Shown here piece by piece: positions 48,368 to 59,699 of a stretch of DNA of 64,000 bases. Every line of letters starts with the position of its first letter. Within the stretch, counting starts at the first letter, position 1. The translations under genes and the position numbers were made by a program. The notes beneath the pieces were generated by a model that was not told the origin of the DNA, ran no database searches, and saw nothing but the letters and a program-made list of their open reading frames with translations. Source of the stretch: Myxococcales bacterium (GTDB taxonomy: Bacteria > Myxococcota_A > Polyangia > Polyangiales > Polyangiaceae); assembly GCA_016706225.1 (NCBI GenBank), contig JADJKB010000008.1:310001-374000 (forward strand). Direction: 5' to 3'.

Positions 48368-49309
48368 ATGCGAACGATTGGCGCTTCATTGCTCTTCGTG
48401 CTGATGACGGCAGCGGGTTTGGCGCGCGCCCAAACCGGCGCGACCGCGGCCTTTCCGCCAGACCCCGCAGCTGCGCCCGCGCCCGCAACGGATCCCGCCG
48501 CCGCGCCCGCGCCCGCGGACCCCGCAGCCGCGCCTGCCCCCGCGCCTGCGCCCGCTCCGGCTCCCGCTCCAACGCCCGCCCCTGGGCCCGCTCCTGTCGG
48601 TTACATGCAGGCTCCGCCGCCCGCGTATCCGCCGGCGCCGCTGCCGCCTCCTCGCCGCGAGCGCAGCGGCATCGTGGGCGTCGGGCGTTTTGGTTTTGTG
48701 CTGGGCGGAGCCGGCACCGGCAAGACCGAGTGCAGCGGGAGTCCGGGCGCCTGCAACAGCACGGGCAGCTCCGACGACTACGACGACAAGTCCGGCTTTG
48801 GGCTCGGTGCGGATCTTCTGTTCCACCTCTCGCCGGAGTTTCGGCTCGGCGCAGGGCTGCTCTACGTTCCGAACACCTCCGTCGAGGCCGACGGTTCGAG
48901 TCGGGAGACCGATCTCGGGAGTGATCTGTCCGTGATGGCGGTCGTCGAGGGCGTGTTCGACGTTGGCCCCACCACGGCGATCACGCTGCGGGGGCAGGCC
49001 GGGCTGTTCGTGCTGTTTCCGGGTGGCGATCTCGACGATGCGATCGATCAGCTGAAGAACAATTGCAGTGGTGCGATCACCGGAAGCTGCGACGTGGATG
49101 ATGGTCCCTATCCGGGATTCACCTTCGGCGGGGGCCCCGGAGTGCGCTTTCAGCTGGAGAAGGTGGCGCTGCGGCTCGACCTGCTCTTGCAGTGGTACTC
49201 GGTCAAGAACGTACTGCGCGCGCAGGCCGACAATGGGTCCGAAAACGTCGATGTTGGCCTGACGTTCACCGGGACGCGCTTCTTCCTGGCGGGTGGCATC
49301 GAGCTCTGA
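48368..49309 (+). CDS. Outer-membrane beta-barrel-like protein with Pro/Ala-rich N-terminal linker
   Basis: 313 residues from ATG 48368. Signal peptide 'GASLLFVLMTAAGLARAQ', then ~75 residues of Pro/Ala repeats ('APAPAPAPAPAPTPAPGPAP'). The ~220-residue C-terminal part has alternating strands ('GFGLGADLLFHLSPEFRLGA', 'FTGTRFFLAGGIEL') ending in a hydrophobic last strand, as in small outer-membrane barrels. It faces a paralogue on the opposite strand, 3 bp away tail to tail. Substrate or partner is unknown. Confidence 0.75.
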   Translation: MRTIGASLLFVLMTAAGLARAQTGATAAFPPDPAAAPAPATDPAAAPAPADPAAAPAPAPAPAPAPAPTPAPGPAPVGYMQAPPPAYPPAPLPPPRRERSGIVGVGRFGFVLGGAGTGKTECSGSPGACNSTGSSDDYDDKSGFGLGADLLFHLSPEFRLGAGLLYVPNTSVEADGSSRETDLGSDLSVMAVVEGVFDVGPTTAITLRGQAGLFVLFPGGDLDDAIDQLKNNCSGAITGSCDVDDGPYPGFTFGGGPGVRFQLEKVALRLDLLLQWYSVKNVLRAQADNGSENVDVGLTFTGTRFFLAGGIEL

Positions 49310-49312
49310 CGC

Positions 49313-50263
49313 TCACAGCTCGAGCCCGAGGAGGATCATCGAACGCGTGCCGGCGACGTCGTTCTTCAGCTCGAGCGTGGTGCCGCCCGAGGTCGTCTTG
49401 CTCCGCCAGAACGGGTAGCGGACCGCCTGCCCGAGCAACTCGGCCCGGAACGCGACGCTGCCGGCGTCGACCAGCAACCCGAACCCGAGCCCGACATGGG
49501 GCCCGAAGAACGGTCCCTCATTGGTGTCGCACGCGGCTCCGGGTGTGTTGCGGCAACCCTCGCGGCTGTCGTCGATCAGGTCGCCATGGTCGTTGCCCAC
49601 GAAGAGCGCGGTGAGACCCAGCTGACCGCGCACCGTCAGCCCCACGCTCGGCCCGACCGGGAACGCTCCTTCGACGACCCCGAAGAGGGACGCTTCGAGC
49701 CCTGACTCGATCTCCTGGGTGAAGCCTGACAGCTGACCCGTGTACGTGAGTTTGTACTTGGGGTCGGGGACCACCAGCGACCCAACGCCCAAGCGCAGGC
49801 GCGGGCTGACCCGAAACAGCAGATCTGCACCGAGCACGAACGAAGCTTCGTCATCGTAGTCGATGCCGGGGCTCGACCCGCTGCAGGAGCCGACGGGCGT
49901 TCCGGATTCGTTACACTCGCTGTCGATCTGACCGGAGCCGCTGGTCACGAAGCCAAGCTTGAAGACCGGAATGATCGAGTGGGTCGCGAGGCGTTGTTCG
50001 AGGGGTTTGGCAGCCGCCACGGCCGGCGGGGGCGAGGGCGGGTTGGAGTCCATGCTCTGGTACGCGGCGGGAGCCGGAGCGGGGGCCTGAGCCGGGGCGG
50101 GGGCCTGAGCTGGAGCGGGGGCGGGAGCAGGCGGCGGGTCGGGCGCGGGCGCGGGCGCGGGTTCGGGCGCAGGCGCGGGTTCGGGCGCAGGCGCAGGCTG
50201 TGCGTGCGAGATGGATACAACCAGCCACGCCGCGGCGGCGGCAGTTGAGATTCTTCGTTTCAC
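49313..50263 (-). CDS. Outer-membrane beta-barrel-like protein, paralogue of the upstream gene
   Basis: 316 residues with the same plan as its neighbour: signal peptide, a Pro/Ala/Glu repeat linker ('PAPEPAPAPEPAPAPAPDPP') and a barrel-like domain ('FVLGADLLFRVSPRLRLGVG', 'RSMILLGLEL'). Shared landmarks include a Gly-Ser/Cys loop before 'DYDDEASFVLGADLLF' (neighbour: 'DYDDKSGFGLGADLLF') and an acidic stretch before 'GPFFGPHVGLGFG'. The two are convergent with a 3-bp gap. A function cannot be assigned. Confidence 0.75.
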   Translation of the reverse strand: MKRRISTAAAAAWLVVSISHAQPAPAPEPAPAPEPAPAPAPDPPPAPAPAPAQAPAPAQAPAPAPAAYQSMDSNPPSPPPAVAAAKPLEQRLATHSIIPVFKLGFVTSGSGQIDSECNESGTPVGSCSGSSPGIDYDDEASFVLGADLLFRVSPRLRLGVGSLVVPDPKYKLTYTGQLSGFTQEIESGLEASLFGVVEGAFPVGPSVGLTVRGQLGLTALFVGNDHGDLIDDSREGCRNTPGAACDTNEGPFFGPHVGLGFGLLVDAGSVAFRAELLGQAVRYPFWRSKTTSGGTTLELKNDVAGTRSMILLGLEL

Positions 50264-50534
50264 CCCATCACCCTTCCTTCGGACCGCGTCTCGCGCGGGG
50301 GCCGACCAGGAACACTATCAAAACCCGGCGCTCGCGGCAGCTCAGGCGAGGAACGCCTACGAGCGCCAGCAGATCCGCGCTCGCATCAACGAGCTCGACG
50401 GCTGATTGCGTCTGGCATGCGGGCTGCGACGACGCCCGACTCCCACCCCTGGAACGCTGGCCACGTAACGTCGCGCGGCGAGCGTTGCCGGCGGCGAACC
50501 GACGCTGAAGCGCCGGTCCGCCGTCAGGCCGATA

Positions 50535-50927
<393 letters not shown>

Positions 50928-51232
50928 TGTTCTGCTTCTCTCGTTTGCGGCTCCGTGACGCCGGGGGGCGTCCACTCGTCCATCCCATGGGCCGCCGCTG
51001 CTCACAGGAGGTGGCGGCGCCAGCCGCCGCCCGTTTCGTGACCGTGCCCCGAAGAAACCGACCTTCCGCGTTCCCAACCAAACGAGAGAGCAGTGAGCCG
51101 AGTGCCAGAGACGTTCGCGACGGGCAGGACTTAACACGCGCGGAATGGCTCCGCAATCTGGCTTTCGGGGGTCGGGACAGGTCCCAGTTGGCGCCCGAAA
51201 TGCTATCTGTGCCGGGAAGCCGGAGGATCGAG
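50928..51232. other. Divergent intergenic region upstream of RRM gene
   Basis: About 305 bp. It holds the leader of the RRM gene and the promoter of the cytochrome gene. 'ggcggcg'/'cgccgcc' words near 51010-51030 can form a GC hairpin. No known RNA thermometer or riboswitch was recognised. Confidence 0.4.
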
Positions 51233-51547
51233 ATGACTTGGCACTTTTCGCGGGTTTGGCTGCTCATGGGGCTGGCGCTGGTGGGCTGCGGAGGCGGTGC
51301 GGTCACCCCCGCCATGGTGTCGGCGGCTCAGAAGCGTTGGCCGGACGCCACCCAGCAGTCCCTCGAGGCCGGGCGTGGGCTGTTCACCGAGAAGTGCCAC
51401 GAGTGTCACGCGCAGCCGAACCCCAAGGACCACACCGCAGAGGCGTGGCCGAAGCTGCTCGACAAGATGGCAAAGCTGGCCAAGCTCTCCGACGACGGCA
51501 AGGAGAGCGTGCTCCGCTACGTGCTGGCCGCGCGAGACGCGGAGTGA
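51233..51547 (+). CDS. Small c-type cytochrome lipoprotein
   Basis: 104 residues from ATG 51233, preceded by 'cggagg'. The signal peptide 'VWLLMGLALVGC' ends in a lipobox. A single heme-binding site 'KCHECHAQPN' (CXXCH) lies in a short cytochrome c fold, and 'AWPKLLDKMAKLAKLS' leads to the likely axial Met in 'DKM'. It is probably an electron carrier held at a membrane surface, partner unknown. Its stop overlaps the start of the DTW-domain gene (GTGA), an unexpected coupling. Confidence 0.85.
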   Translation: MTWHFSRVWLLMGLALVGCGGGAVTPAMVSAAQKRWPDATQQSLEAGRGLFTEKCHECHAQPNPKDHTAEAWPKLLDKMAKLAKLSDDGKESVLRYVLAARDAE

Positions 51548-52179
51548 CCGGCGCCATCCGCAGTCGGCGGCTCGAACGTTGCGCCGGCTGTGGTCTCGAC
51601 GTCACCCTCTGCATCTGCCGTGAGTTGCCCCGGCTTCGGACCCGGACCCGCGTGCTGGTCCTGATGCACAAGACCGAAGCACTGAGAACCAGCAATACCG
51701 GACGACTCGCGCTGAAGATGCTGGACTCGGCCAGCGTCGTGGTGCGGGGGGCTCGCGGAGAGCCCATGCCAGCCCCACCTCCGGGCTCACGCCGCGTCGT
51801 GCTCTACCCGGGACCGGAGTCGCGCGAGCTCAGCGCTCTCGACGCCAACGGCGACGAACCCCTCACGCTCGTCGTGCCGGACGGGAGCTGGAGCCAGGCG
51901 CGCCGCATGCTGCGGCGTGAAGCCTGGGCAATCGGTGCCGAGGTCGTGAGACTCCCCCCGCACGCTGCGAGTCGTTACAACCTCCGGCGTCAGGTTCGCC
52001 CGCAGGCGGTCTGCACTCTCGAAGCCATCGCTTGCGCGCTTGGTCTGCTCGAGGGTCCCGAGCTCCGAGCGGCGCTCGAGGCGGCGCTCGAGACTTTCCT
52101 GGTGCGCGCGCGGCACATGCGACGATCGGGCGGCGCGTTCTCGCCGGTCTTCGCGGCGAATCGCAGCGAGTCGCCCTAA
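51544..52179 (+). CDS. DTW-domain tRNA-uridine aminocarboxypropyltransferase
   Basis: 211 residues from GTG 51544. The N-terminal zinc-binding motif 'RCAGCGLDVTLCICRELP' and 'LVVPDGSWSQARRML' (the DTW signature, here Asp-Gly-Ser-Trp) identify the TapT/YfiP family. These enzymes use S-adenosylmethionine to place an aminocarboxypropyl group on a tRNA uridine (acp3U). 'LPPHAASRYNLRRQVRP' matches the family's Y-lR--P segment. The 3' end overlaps the convergent histidine kinase gene by 4 bp. Confidence 0.88.
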   Translation: MTGAIRSRRLERCAGCGLDVTLCICRELPRLRTRTRVLVLMHKTEALRTSNTGRLALKMLDSASVVVRGARGEPMPAPPPGSRRVVLYPGPESRELSALDANGDEPLTLVVPDGSWSQARRMLRREAWAIGAEVVRLPPHAASRYNLRRQVRPQAVCTLEAIACALGLLEGPELRAALEAALETFLVRARHMRRSGGAFSPVFAANRSESP

Positions 52180-54170
52180 CCTGCGGTCCGCTTCGGATCA
52201 GCGCGGCGCTTCAGCAACTCCGCGATACTCGTCAGCAGCGCTTCGAGCCGGAACGGTTTGCCCAAGAAGCGAGTGGTCGACTGATCGGTCTCCAGCTCGA
52301 GCCCGGCGTCGCTGAACCCGCTCAGCAAGAGCGCGGGCAGCTCGGCTCTGGTTTCGCGCATGCGTTTCAGCGCCTCGAGGCCTCCCAAACGCGGCATGGT
52401 CAGGTCCAACACGACCACGTCGAACTCGGCCGGAGTCGCTCGAAATGCCGCCAGCGCGGCCTCGCCGTCCGCCGCTCGGGTCACGCGTAGGCCCGCATTG
52501 CTCAGGCTCCGCTCCAGAACCTCGAGCAGGCGGGGTTCATCGTCGGCGCACAGGGCGTGGCCGGCGAGTCGAGGGGGGCTCGACTCGCGAAGCGGTTCGG
52601 AAGTGGGCACCACTTGCGCAGCGTCGACCTTCGGCAGGTAGACGGTGAACGTGGAGCCGCGCGCTGGCGTGCTCGTGACGCGAATGGCGCCGCCGTGTGC
52701 CCGAACGATGCCGGCGACCGAGGCCAGTCCCAGGCCGCGTCCGGTGAACTTGGTGCTGTAGAACGGATCGAAGATGCGCTGGATGTCGCTATCCGTCATG
52801 CCCGAGCCCTCGTCACTGACCGCCACGAGCACGACCTGGTCGGGCAAGTTCGGCGCCGCCACGGCGAGGGACGACCGCTCTGTCGGCGAGAGCTGGGTCT
52901 GTCCCACTCGAAGTGTGACCTTTCCTGTTCGCCCACCCAGGGACTCCGACGCATTGGTGATGAGGTTCAGGAGCACCTGTCTCAGCTGGGTGGGGTCCAC
53001 GGGTGTGCGCGATATGCCGTCCGGCAGGTCCAGCTCGAGGCGTGTGTTCTTGGAGATCGAGACCAAGAGCAGCTCCGAGATCTCTCGGACCACGTCGCCG
53101 ACGTCGACCTGCTCGACGACGCGCGGGCTCTTGCCACTGAAGGCCAGGATCTGGTGCACGATCTCACTGGCGCGGACGGCAGCGGCGCGAGCGTGGGCGA
53201 GGGGGGCCTGCGTCGCTTCGGGAGGCGCACCTCGGTTGAGTTCCTGCTCCAGCAGATCGACGTTTCCCAGGATGACTTGCAGAAGATTGTTGAAGTCGTG
53301 GGCGATGCCACCTGCGAGCACGCCGAGGGTCTCGAGCTTCTGGGTGTTGTACATCTGCTGCTCGAGCCGCATGCGTTCGTCAGCAGCCCGGTGACTTGCG
53401 GTGAGATCTCGAAATACCGTGATGCGGGTGGATCGACCGCTGCGGACCAGGCTCTTGCCGTGGATTTCGCACGGAAACTGGCTGCCGTTCTTGCGCACGG
53501 CGACGACCTCGTAGGCCTCCGTCGCGCCGCTGCGGATGTGTTCCATCACCCGTGCGCCGCTCTCCGGCGTAGTGAAGTCGAGGGCGGTCTTGCCGAGCAC
53601 TTCCGCCCGCGAATACCCGAGCAGCTCGGCGAAGGCCTCGTTCGAGTCGAGCACACGCCCGTCTTCCGAGATCGTGAGCGGGTGGAGGTAGCCGTCGACC
53701 AGGCTCCGAAGCCACTCCTCGCTCTCTTTCAAGCGGCGCTCCGTGGCTTTCAGCTCGGTGATGTCGTGGGTTACCAGGATTGCACGCTCGACGCGGCCCC
53801 GCGCGCCGACGGGGCTGATGCGATTGAGGTAATGCCGACCCGAAACCGAGCCGACCGACTCGTAGCTGGCCGGCTCTCCGCGTTGGATCACGGTGCCGAG
53901 CGCCTCGTCGAACGCTGCGTGGTTGTGAGGTTCCATCCAGCGTTTCACGCTCGACCCGAGCATGTCCGCCAGCTTGTGTCCCGGCGCCGGGCGATTCATG
54001 AACGTGATCAGTCCTCCGGGGTCCATCTCCAGGATGTAGTCCGGTGCGTTGCGGGCGATGCTGTCGAGGCGAGCGGCGCTCTCGCGGAGCTCGGCCTCGA
54101 GCTGGTCGCGTGACTCGAGCTCGGTCTCGAGCTGGCGAATGCGCGCGAGCTGTGTGTCTCGTTCGTCCAC
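52176..54170 (-). CDS. Hybrid histidine kinase: PAS-PAS-HisKA-HATPase-receiver
   Basis: 664 residues from GTG 54170. A short coiled coil ('DTQLARIRQLETELESRDQL') is followed by two PAS domains (~35-150, 'YILEMDPGGLITFMN'; ~155-275, 'TISEDGRVLDSNEAFAELLG'). HisKA has the phospho-His in 'GGIAHDFNNLLQVILGN'. The ATPase shows 'LLNLITNASESLG' and 'GRGLGLASVAGIV'. The C-terminal receiver (~540-655) has Asp in 'VVLDLTMPRLGG'. No transmembrane helix is seen, so sensing is cytoplasmic. The output regulator is not adjacent. Confidence 0.95.
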   Translation of the reverse strand: MDERDTQLARIRQLETELESRDQLEAELRESAARLDSIARNAPDYILEMDPGGLITFMNRPAPGHKLADMLGSSVKRWMEPHNHAAFDEALGTVIQRGEPASYESVGSVSGRHYLNRISPVGARGRVERAILVTHDITELKATERRLKESEEWLRSLVDGYLHPLTISEDGRVLDSNEAFAELLGYSRAEVLGKTALDFTTPESGARVMEHIRSGATEAYEVVAVRKNGSQFPCEIHGKSLVRSGRSTRITVFRDLTASHRAADERMRLEQQMYNTQKLETLGVLAGGIAHDFNNLLQVILGNVDLLEQELNRGAPPEATQAPLAHARAAAVRASEIVHQILAFSGKSPRVVEQVDVGDVVREISELLLVSISKNTRLELDLPDGISRTPVDPTQLRQVLLNLITNASESLGGRTGKVTLRVGQTQLSPTERSSLAVAAPNLPDQVVLVAVSDEGSGMTDSDIQRIFDPFYSTKFTGRGLGLASVAGIVRAHGGAIRVTSTPARGSTFTVYLPKVDAAQVVPTSEPLRESSPPRLAGHALCADDEPRLLEVLERSLSNAGLRVTRAADGEAALAAFRATPAEFDVVVLDLTMPRLGGLEALKRMRETRAELPALLLSGFSDAGLELETDQSTTRFLGKPFRLEALLTSIAELLKRRADPKRTAG

Positions 54171-54315
54171 CGGGTGCCTTCGGTGCTACCACCCCTGCTC
54201 GGGCCGTGTCAGCCGCCGGCCGCGAGCTTGCAAAAGCTGCGCCGGTTCGGCTCACTCTTCCTGCACCCGTGAAGGCCGCTCGACGCCCGCTCCGCTCGGC
54301 ATTAAGCGCGTCGCC

Positions 54316-55961
<1,646 letters not shown>

Positions 55962-55965
<4 letters not shown>

Positions 55966-57686
55966 GTGAGCCTCGCGAAGCGCTCGCGCCGGTGTTCCGT
56001 GCGGCGCTCGTGGCGGCGTTCGGGGCCGAGCACGCCGGCGTCGATCCGGTGCTGCGTCCGTCGCAGCATGCGGATTTTCAGGCCAACCTCGCGCTGCCCC
56101 TGGGAAAGAAGCTGGGCCGACCGCCGCGTGAGGTGGCCGCGGCTCTCGTGACCGCGCTCTCGGGCGATGACCTGGTCGAACGGGTGGAGGTTGCAGGACC
56201 CGGGTTCATCAATCTGTGGATCGGCAAGGCGTGGCTCTCGCGCGCGCTCTCGGCCGCCGCCCGCGGCAACTTGGGCCTCGCAGAGGCCGCCGAAGTGGAG
56301 ACCGTCGCCATCGACTACTCGTCGCCCAACGTCGCAAAAGAGATGCACGTGGGGCACCTGCGCTCGACCATCATCGGGGACGCGCTGTCGCGGGTGCTGG
56401 AGGCCGTGGGTCAGCGCGTCGTCCGGCAGAATCACCTGGGCGACTGGGGTACGCCCTTCGGCATGTTGATCGAGCACCTGCTCGACGTTGGCACCGAGGG
56501 TGCGGAGCACTCGGTCAGCGACCTCAACGCGTTCTATCAGGCTGCGCGCAGGAAGTTCGACGAGGAGCCGAGCTTCGCGGAGCGGGCGCGCTCGCGTGTC
56601 GTGCTCTTGCAAGGGGGCGACCCCGCGACCCTCGAGCACTGGAAGCGGCTGGTGGACGCATCGAAGGCATACTTCGCCCGTGTCTACGCGCTGCTCGGGA
56701 TCGGGCTGACCGACGCCGACATCGCGGCCGAGAGCCTGTACAACCCCAAGCTCGCTGGCGTCGTCAGCGAGCTCCGGGAAAAGGGCCTCGCCGTCGACGA
56801 CGGCGGGGCGGTGTGTGTGTTCCCACCGGGTTTCAGCGGGCGCGAGGGCGAACCTCTGCCGCTGATCATTCAGAAGAAGGACGGTGGTTACGGTTACGCG
56901 ACGACCGATCTCGCCGCCGTTCGCCATCGGATCGACACCCTGGGCGCGTCGCGCATCATCTACGTAGTGGGCTCACCGCAGGCGCAGCACCTGGCGATGG
57001 TGTTCGAGGCGGCCCGGCTCGCGGGTTGGCTGTGCCCGCCGGCGCGAGCCGAGCACGTGGCGTTCGGCTCGGTGCTCGGCACCGACAAGAAGATGCTGAA
57101 GACCCGGGCCGGCGAGACGACGCGGCTGATCGATCTCTTGAACGAAGCGATCAGCCGGGCCGGAGCCGTCGTGGCCGAAAAGAACCCTGGGCTCGACCCG
57201 GCGGAGCGCGAGCGCATTGCCAGGAGTGTGGGGATCGGCGCGGTGAAGTACGCGGATCTCTCCAGCGATCGTCTCAAGGACTACGTCTTCGACTGGGATC
57301 GCATGCTCGCGTTCGAAGGCAACACCGCGCCCTACGTGCAGTACGCCCACGCGCGGATCCGCTCGATCTTCCGCAAGGGCGCGGTCGAGGCTCCCCCGCC
57401 GTCTGCCATCGTCATCGCGGAGCCCGCGGAGAAGGCGCTGGCGCTGGCGCTGCTCGCGTTTCCGGGCGTGGTCCAGGATGTAGCCACCACACTCTACCCG
57501 CACAAACTCTGCGGTTACCTGTTCGAGCTCGCGACCGCGTTCAGCGGTTTCTTCGAGAGCTGCCCGGTGCTCAAGGCGGAGAGTGAAGAAGTTCGGGCGT
57601 CGCGCCTCGCGCTCAGCGAGCTGACCGCGCGCGTGCTCGAGCGGGGCCTGGGACTGCTCGGTATCGAAGCGCCCGAGCGCATGTGA
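55962..57686 (+). CDS. argS: Arginyl-tRNA synthetase
   Basis: 574 residues from GTG 55962. An N-terminal tRNA-D-loop-binding domain (~1-85) precedes the class I catalytic core with 'VAKEMHVGHLRSTIIGD', where HVGH is the HIGH motif, and a KMSK-equivalent 'KKMLKTRAGET'. The C-terminal DALR anticodon-binding helices contain 'FEGNTAPYVQYAHARIRSIF'. It charges tRNA-Arg. Confidence 0.96.
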
Positions 57687-57695
57687 CGCGGCCCG

Positions 57696-58112
57696 TCAGG
57701 GAGCGATGGGCGACTGCTCCAGCGCAGCCACGCGCCTCGGGGTCGGGTCGCGCAGCACATACAGCGCGACGTAGAGCGGCAGCGCGAAGGGGCCCGCGAA
57801 CAGGAACCCGGCGACCCAGACCGCGACCGCCCAGCTGGGCAGGCGAGGATCCCGCGAGGCGTGCACGGCCAAGATCACGGTGAGACACAGCTCCACGACC
57901 ACGACGCAGGCGATGAGCGCGGCGAAGGCGATGAAGTGCTCGGCCTCGAAGGGGCCATTCAGGAGATCCCCCGGCGCGGGCGCGCCGCCGAGCCCGTGCG
58001 CCGCGATGTCGAACACGATCAGCTCGTAGCCGATGTAGCACCCGAGCCCGACGGCCGAGAGCAGCGGAAAAACGGCCGCGCACCCCAGCCCGAGCTTGCC
58101 GGCGGTCTTCAA
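57696..58112 (-). CDS. Small multi-pass membrane protein, unknown
   Basis: 138 residues with three to four hydrophobic helices ('LGCAAVFPLLSAVGLGCYIG', 'FIAFAALIACVVVVELCLTV', 'AVWVAGFLFAGPFALPLYVA'). No family motif is recognised. It is convergent with argS (9-bp gap) and stands alone. Confidence 0.55.
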   Translation of the reverse strand: MKTAGKLGLGCAAVFPLLSAVGLGCYIGYELIVFDIAAHGLGGAPAPGDLLNGPFEAEHFIAFAALIACVVVVELCLTVILAVHASRDPRLPSWAVAVWVAGFLFAGPFALPLYVALYVLRDPTPRRVAALEQSPIAP

Positions 58113-58326
58113 CTCGCGGTCCTTCGAGCAATGCGGCTCACGGGGCGGGGATGGTAATCAAGTTTCGCTGCCGGCGGCAGTCCGGGTTCGTCGATCGGGG
58201 GCGAAGCGCGCGCTCGGCGGCCGCTCATCGGCGCCCGCTCTGTCCGCGTTCGCTCGCTGAGCTAGGCTCTTTGCCCTCGACCGCCCAGCCTGGGAACCAC
58301 GGTCAGCCTTCGTCACGCCCATCAGC

Positions 58327-59010
58327 ATGGAAACCCTCCGCATCCTCTACCGGGACGACACACTCCTGGTCGTGAACAAACCTGCCGGGCTCCTCACCCA
58401 CCGGAGCGAGCTTGCGCCGGACTCCGACGTCGCGATGACGCGGGCGCGCGACGCGATCGGCGCCCGGGTCTGGCCCCTTCATCGTCTCGATCGCGGTACG
58501 AGCGGAGCGCTGGCGTTTGCGCTCTCCGAACCCGCCGCACGAGCCCTGCGCGCTCGGATGGAAGCCGGCGAGGTTGACAAGGAGTATGTCGCGCTGGCTC
58601 GCGGGATCACACCCGAGGCGATCGTCGTCGACTACCCCGTTCCACGTGCCGAAGGCGGGGAACGCGTATCGGCGATCACCCGGTTTCGCAGGCTGTGCGC
58701 CCTCGACGGTTGCTCTCTGGTGGAGGCTCGCCCGAGCACGGGCAGGTACCACCAGATCCGACGCCACCTGTCGCATCTCCGTCATCCCATTGCTTGTGAC
58801 TCCAACTACGGCACCGGCTGGTGCAACCGGAAGATCCGCGCCGAGACTTCGTTGAAGCGACTCGGGCTCCACGCGCTCAGGCTGACCTTTCATCTTGCAG
58901 GCGCTGAGCTCGTGGTGCGGGCGCCGCTGCCCGAGGATTTTGCGGGCGCGCTCCGAAGCCTGGGGGCGCCGCCCGAGCTGGTGCACGCGCTTGTCGCTTC
59001 CCGTGTTTGA
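58327..59010 (+). CDS. truC: Pseudouridine synthase, RluA/TruC type
   Basis: 227 residues. The catalytic loop 'WPLHRLDRGTSGALAFALS' carries the active Asp of HRLD. 'ILYRDDTLLVVNKPAGLLTH' at the start and 'GRYHQIRRHLSHLRHPIACD' near the end are RluA-family motifs. Length, the missing S4 domain and the RRHL variant fit TruC, which makes pseudouridine-65 in tRNA; the exact site is inferred. Confidence 0.88.
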   Translation: METLRILYRDDTLLVVNKPAGLLTHRSELAPDSDVAMTRARDAIGARVWPLHRLDRGTSGALAFALSEPAARALRARMEAGEVDKEYVALARGITPEAIVVDYPVPRAEGGERVSAITRFRRLCALDGCSLVEARPSTGRYHQIRRHLSHLRHPIACDSNYGTGWCNRKIRAETSLKRLGLHALRLTFHLAGAELVVRAPLPEDFAGALRSLGAPPELVHALVASRV

Positions 59011-59032
59011 CGAAAGAGGTCAAGCTCGGCCC

Positions 59033-59677
59033 ATGAAGTTTGGGCCCGCCGTGCTCGGTCTTGGTCTCCTGGTCGCGGCCTGTGGCGCGGCATCGCCGCC
59101 GGCGCAGACGGGCCCAGACGTGGCCGCGGTGCCCAGCGCTTCGCAGACGGCAGAACCGGCGGGTGGCGCGGGAGCGTCTTCGCTGGAGAACCCGCCCGCC
59201 CGCGTTGTCGATCCGGGAGGAGCGAACACGAACGGTTCGGCGAAAGCCGATCTGAATGCCATCGGCAGCGCGCCGGTGCTCCACCCCAGCGTGAAGCTCG
59301 AGACTGCCTGTGTACCCGAGCCCGCGCCGACGGGTCAGCTCGACGCTTGCGGCACCCGCGGGCGCACTTCGCTCGAAGTGAATGGCTCGACGAGCATGCT
59401 CGCGAAGAGTGGAGACTGCGAGCCTCAGACGCTTGCGCGGCAAGGAATGTACGCGTCGCTCGCGTGTGTTCACGACGATTTCTTGCACGCCGGCAGCGAG
59501 TGTTTTGCGTGTCGGATGCTCGGTGCGGGTTGGAGTGTCAGGGCTCGCATCCCCGAGCTGACCGCCGCGCAGTCGGTCGAGTTGCAGCGGCACCTGGGGC
59601 TCGACGCCTCGCGGCCTTTGACCAGCGCCGCGGCGTGGAAGCGCGCGATTGAAGCGGCGAAGCCCGCTCAGCCTTGA
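59033..59677 (+). CDS. Lipoprotein with Cys-rich C-terminal domain, unknown
   Basis: 214 residues from ATG 59033. Signal 'VLGLGLLVAACGA' has a lipobox. Residues ~20-85 are low-complexity Pro/Ala/Ser. The ~120-residue domain has seven Cys ('LETACVPEP', 'DACGTRGRTSL', 'GDCEPQT', 'ACVHDDF', 'ECFACRM'), probably forming disulfides. No homologue is recognised. It begins 22 bp after truC and may share its transcript. Confidence 0.65.
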   Translation: MKFGPAVLGLGLLVAACGAASPPAQTGPDVAAVPSASQTAEPAGGAGASSLENPPARVVDPGGANTNGSAKADLNAIGSAPVLHPSVKLETACVPEPAPTGQLDACGTRGRTSLEVNGSTSMLAKSGDCEPQTLARQGMYASLACVHDDFLHAGSECFACRMLGAGWSVRARIPELTAAQSVELQRHLGLDASRPLTSAAAWKRAIEAAKPAQP

Positions 59678-59699
59678 GCCCGCGTCGCTTCCGCGTACC

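Noticed and set aside
50211..50405. Plus-strand open frame of 64 codons ending NAYERQQIRARINELDG
   Set aside because: The last residues look protein-like, but the first part is opposite the barrel gene's signal peptide and no ribosome-binding site precedes it.
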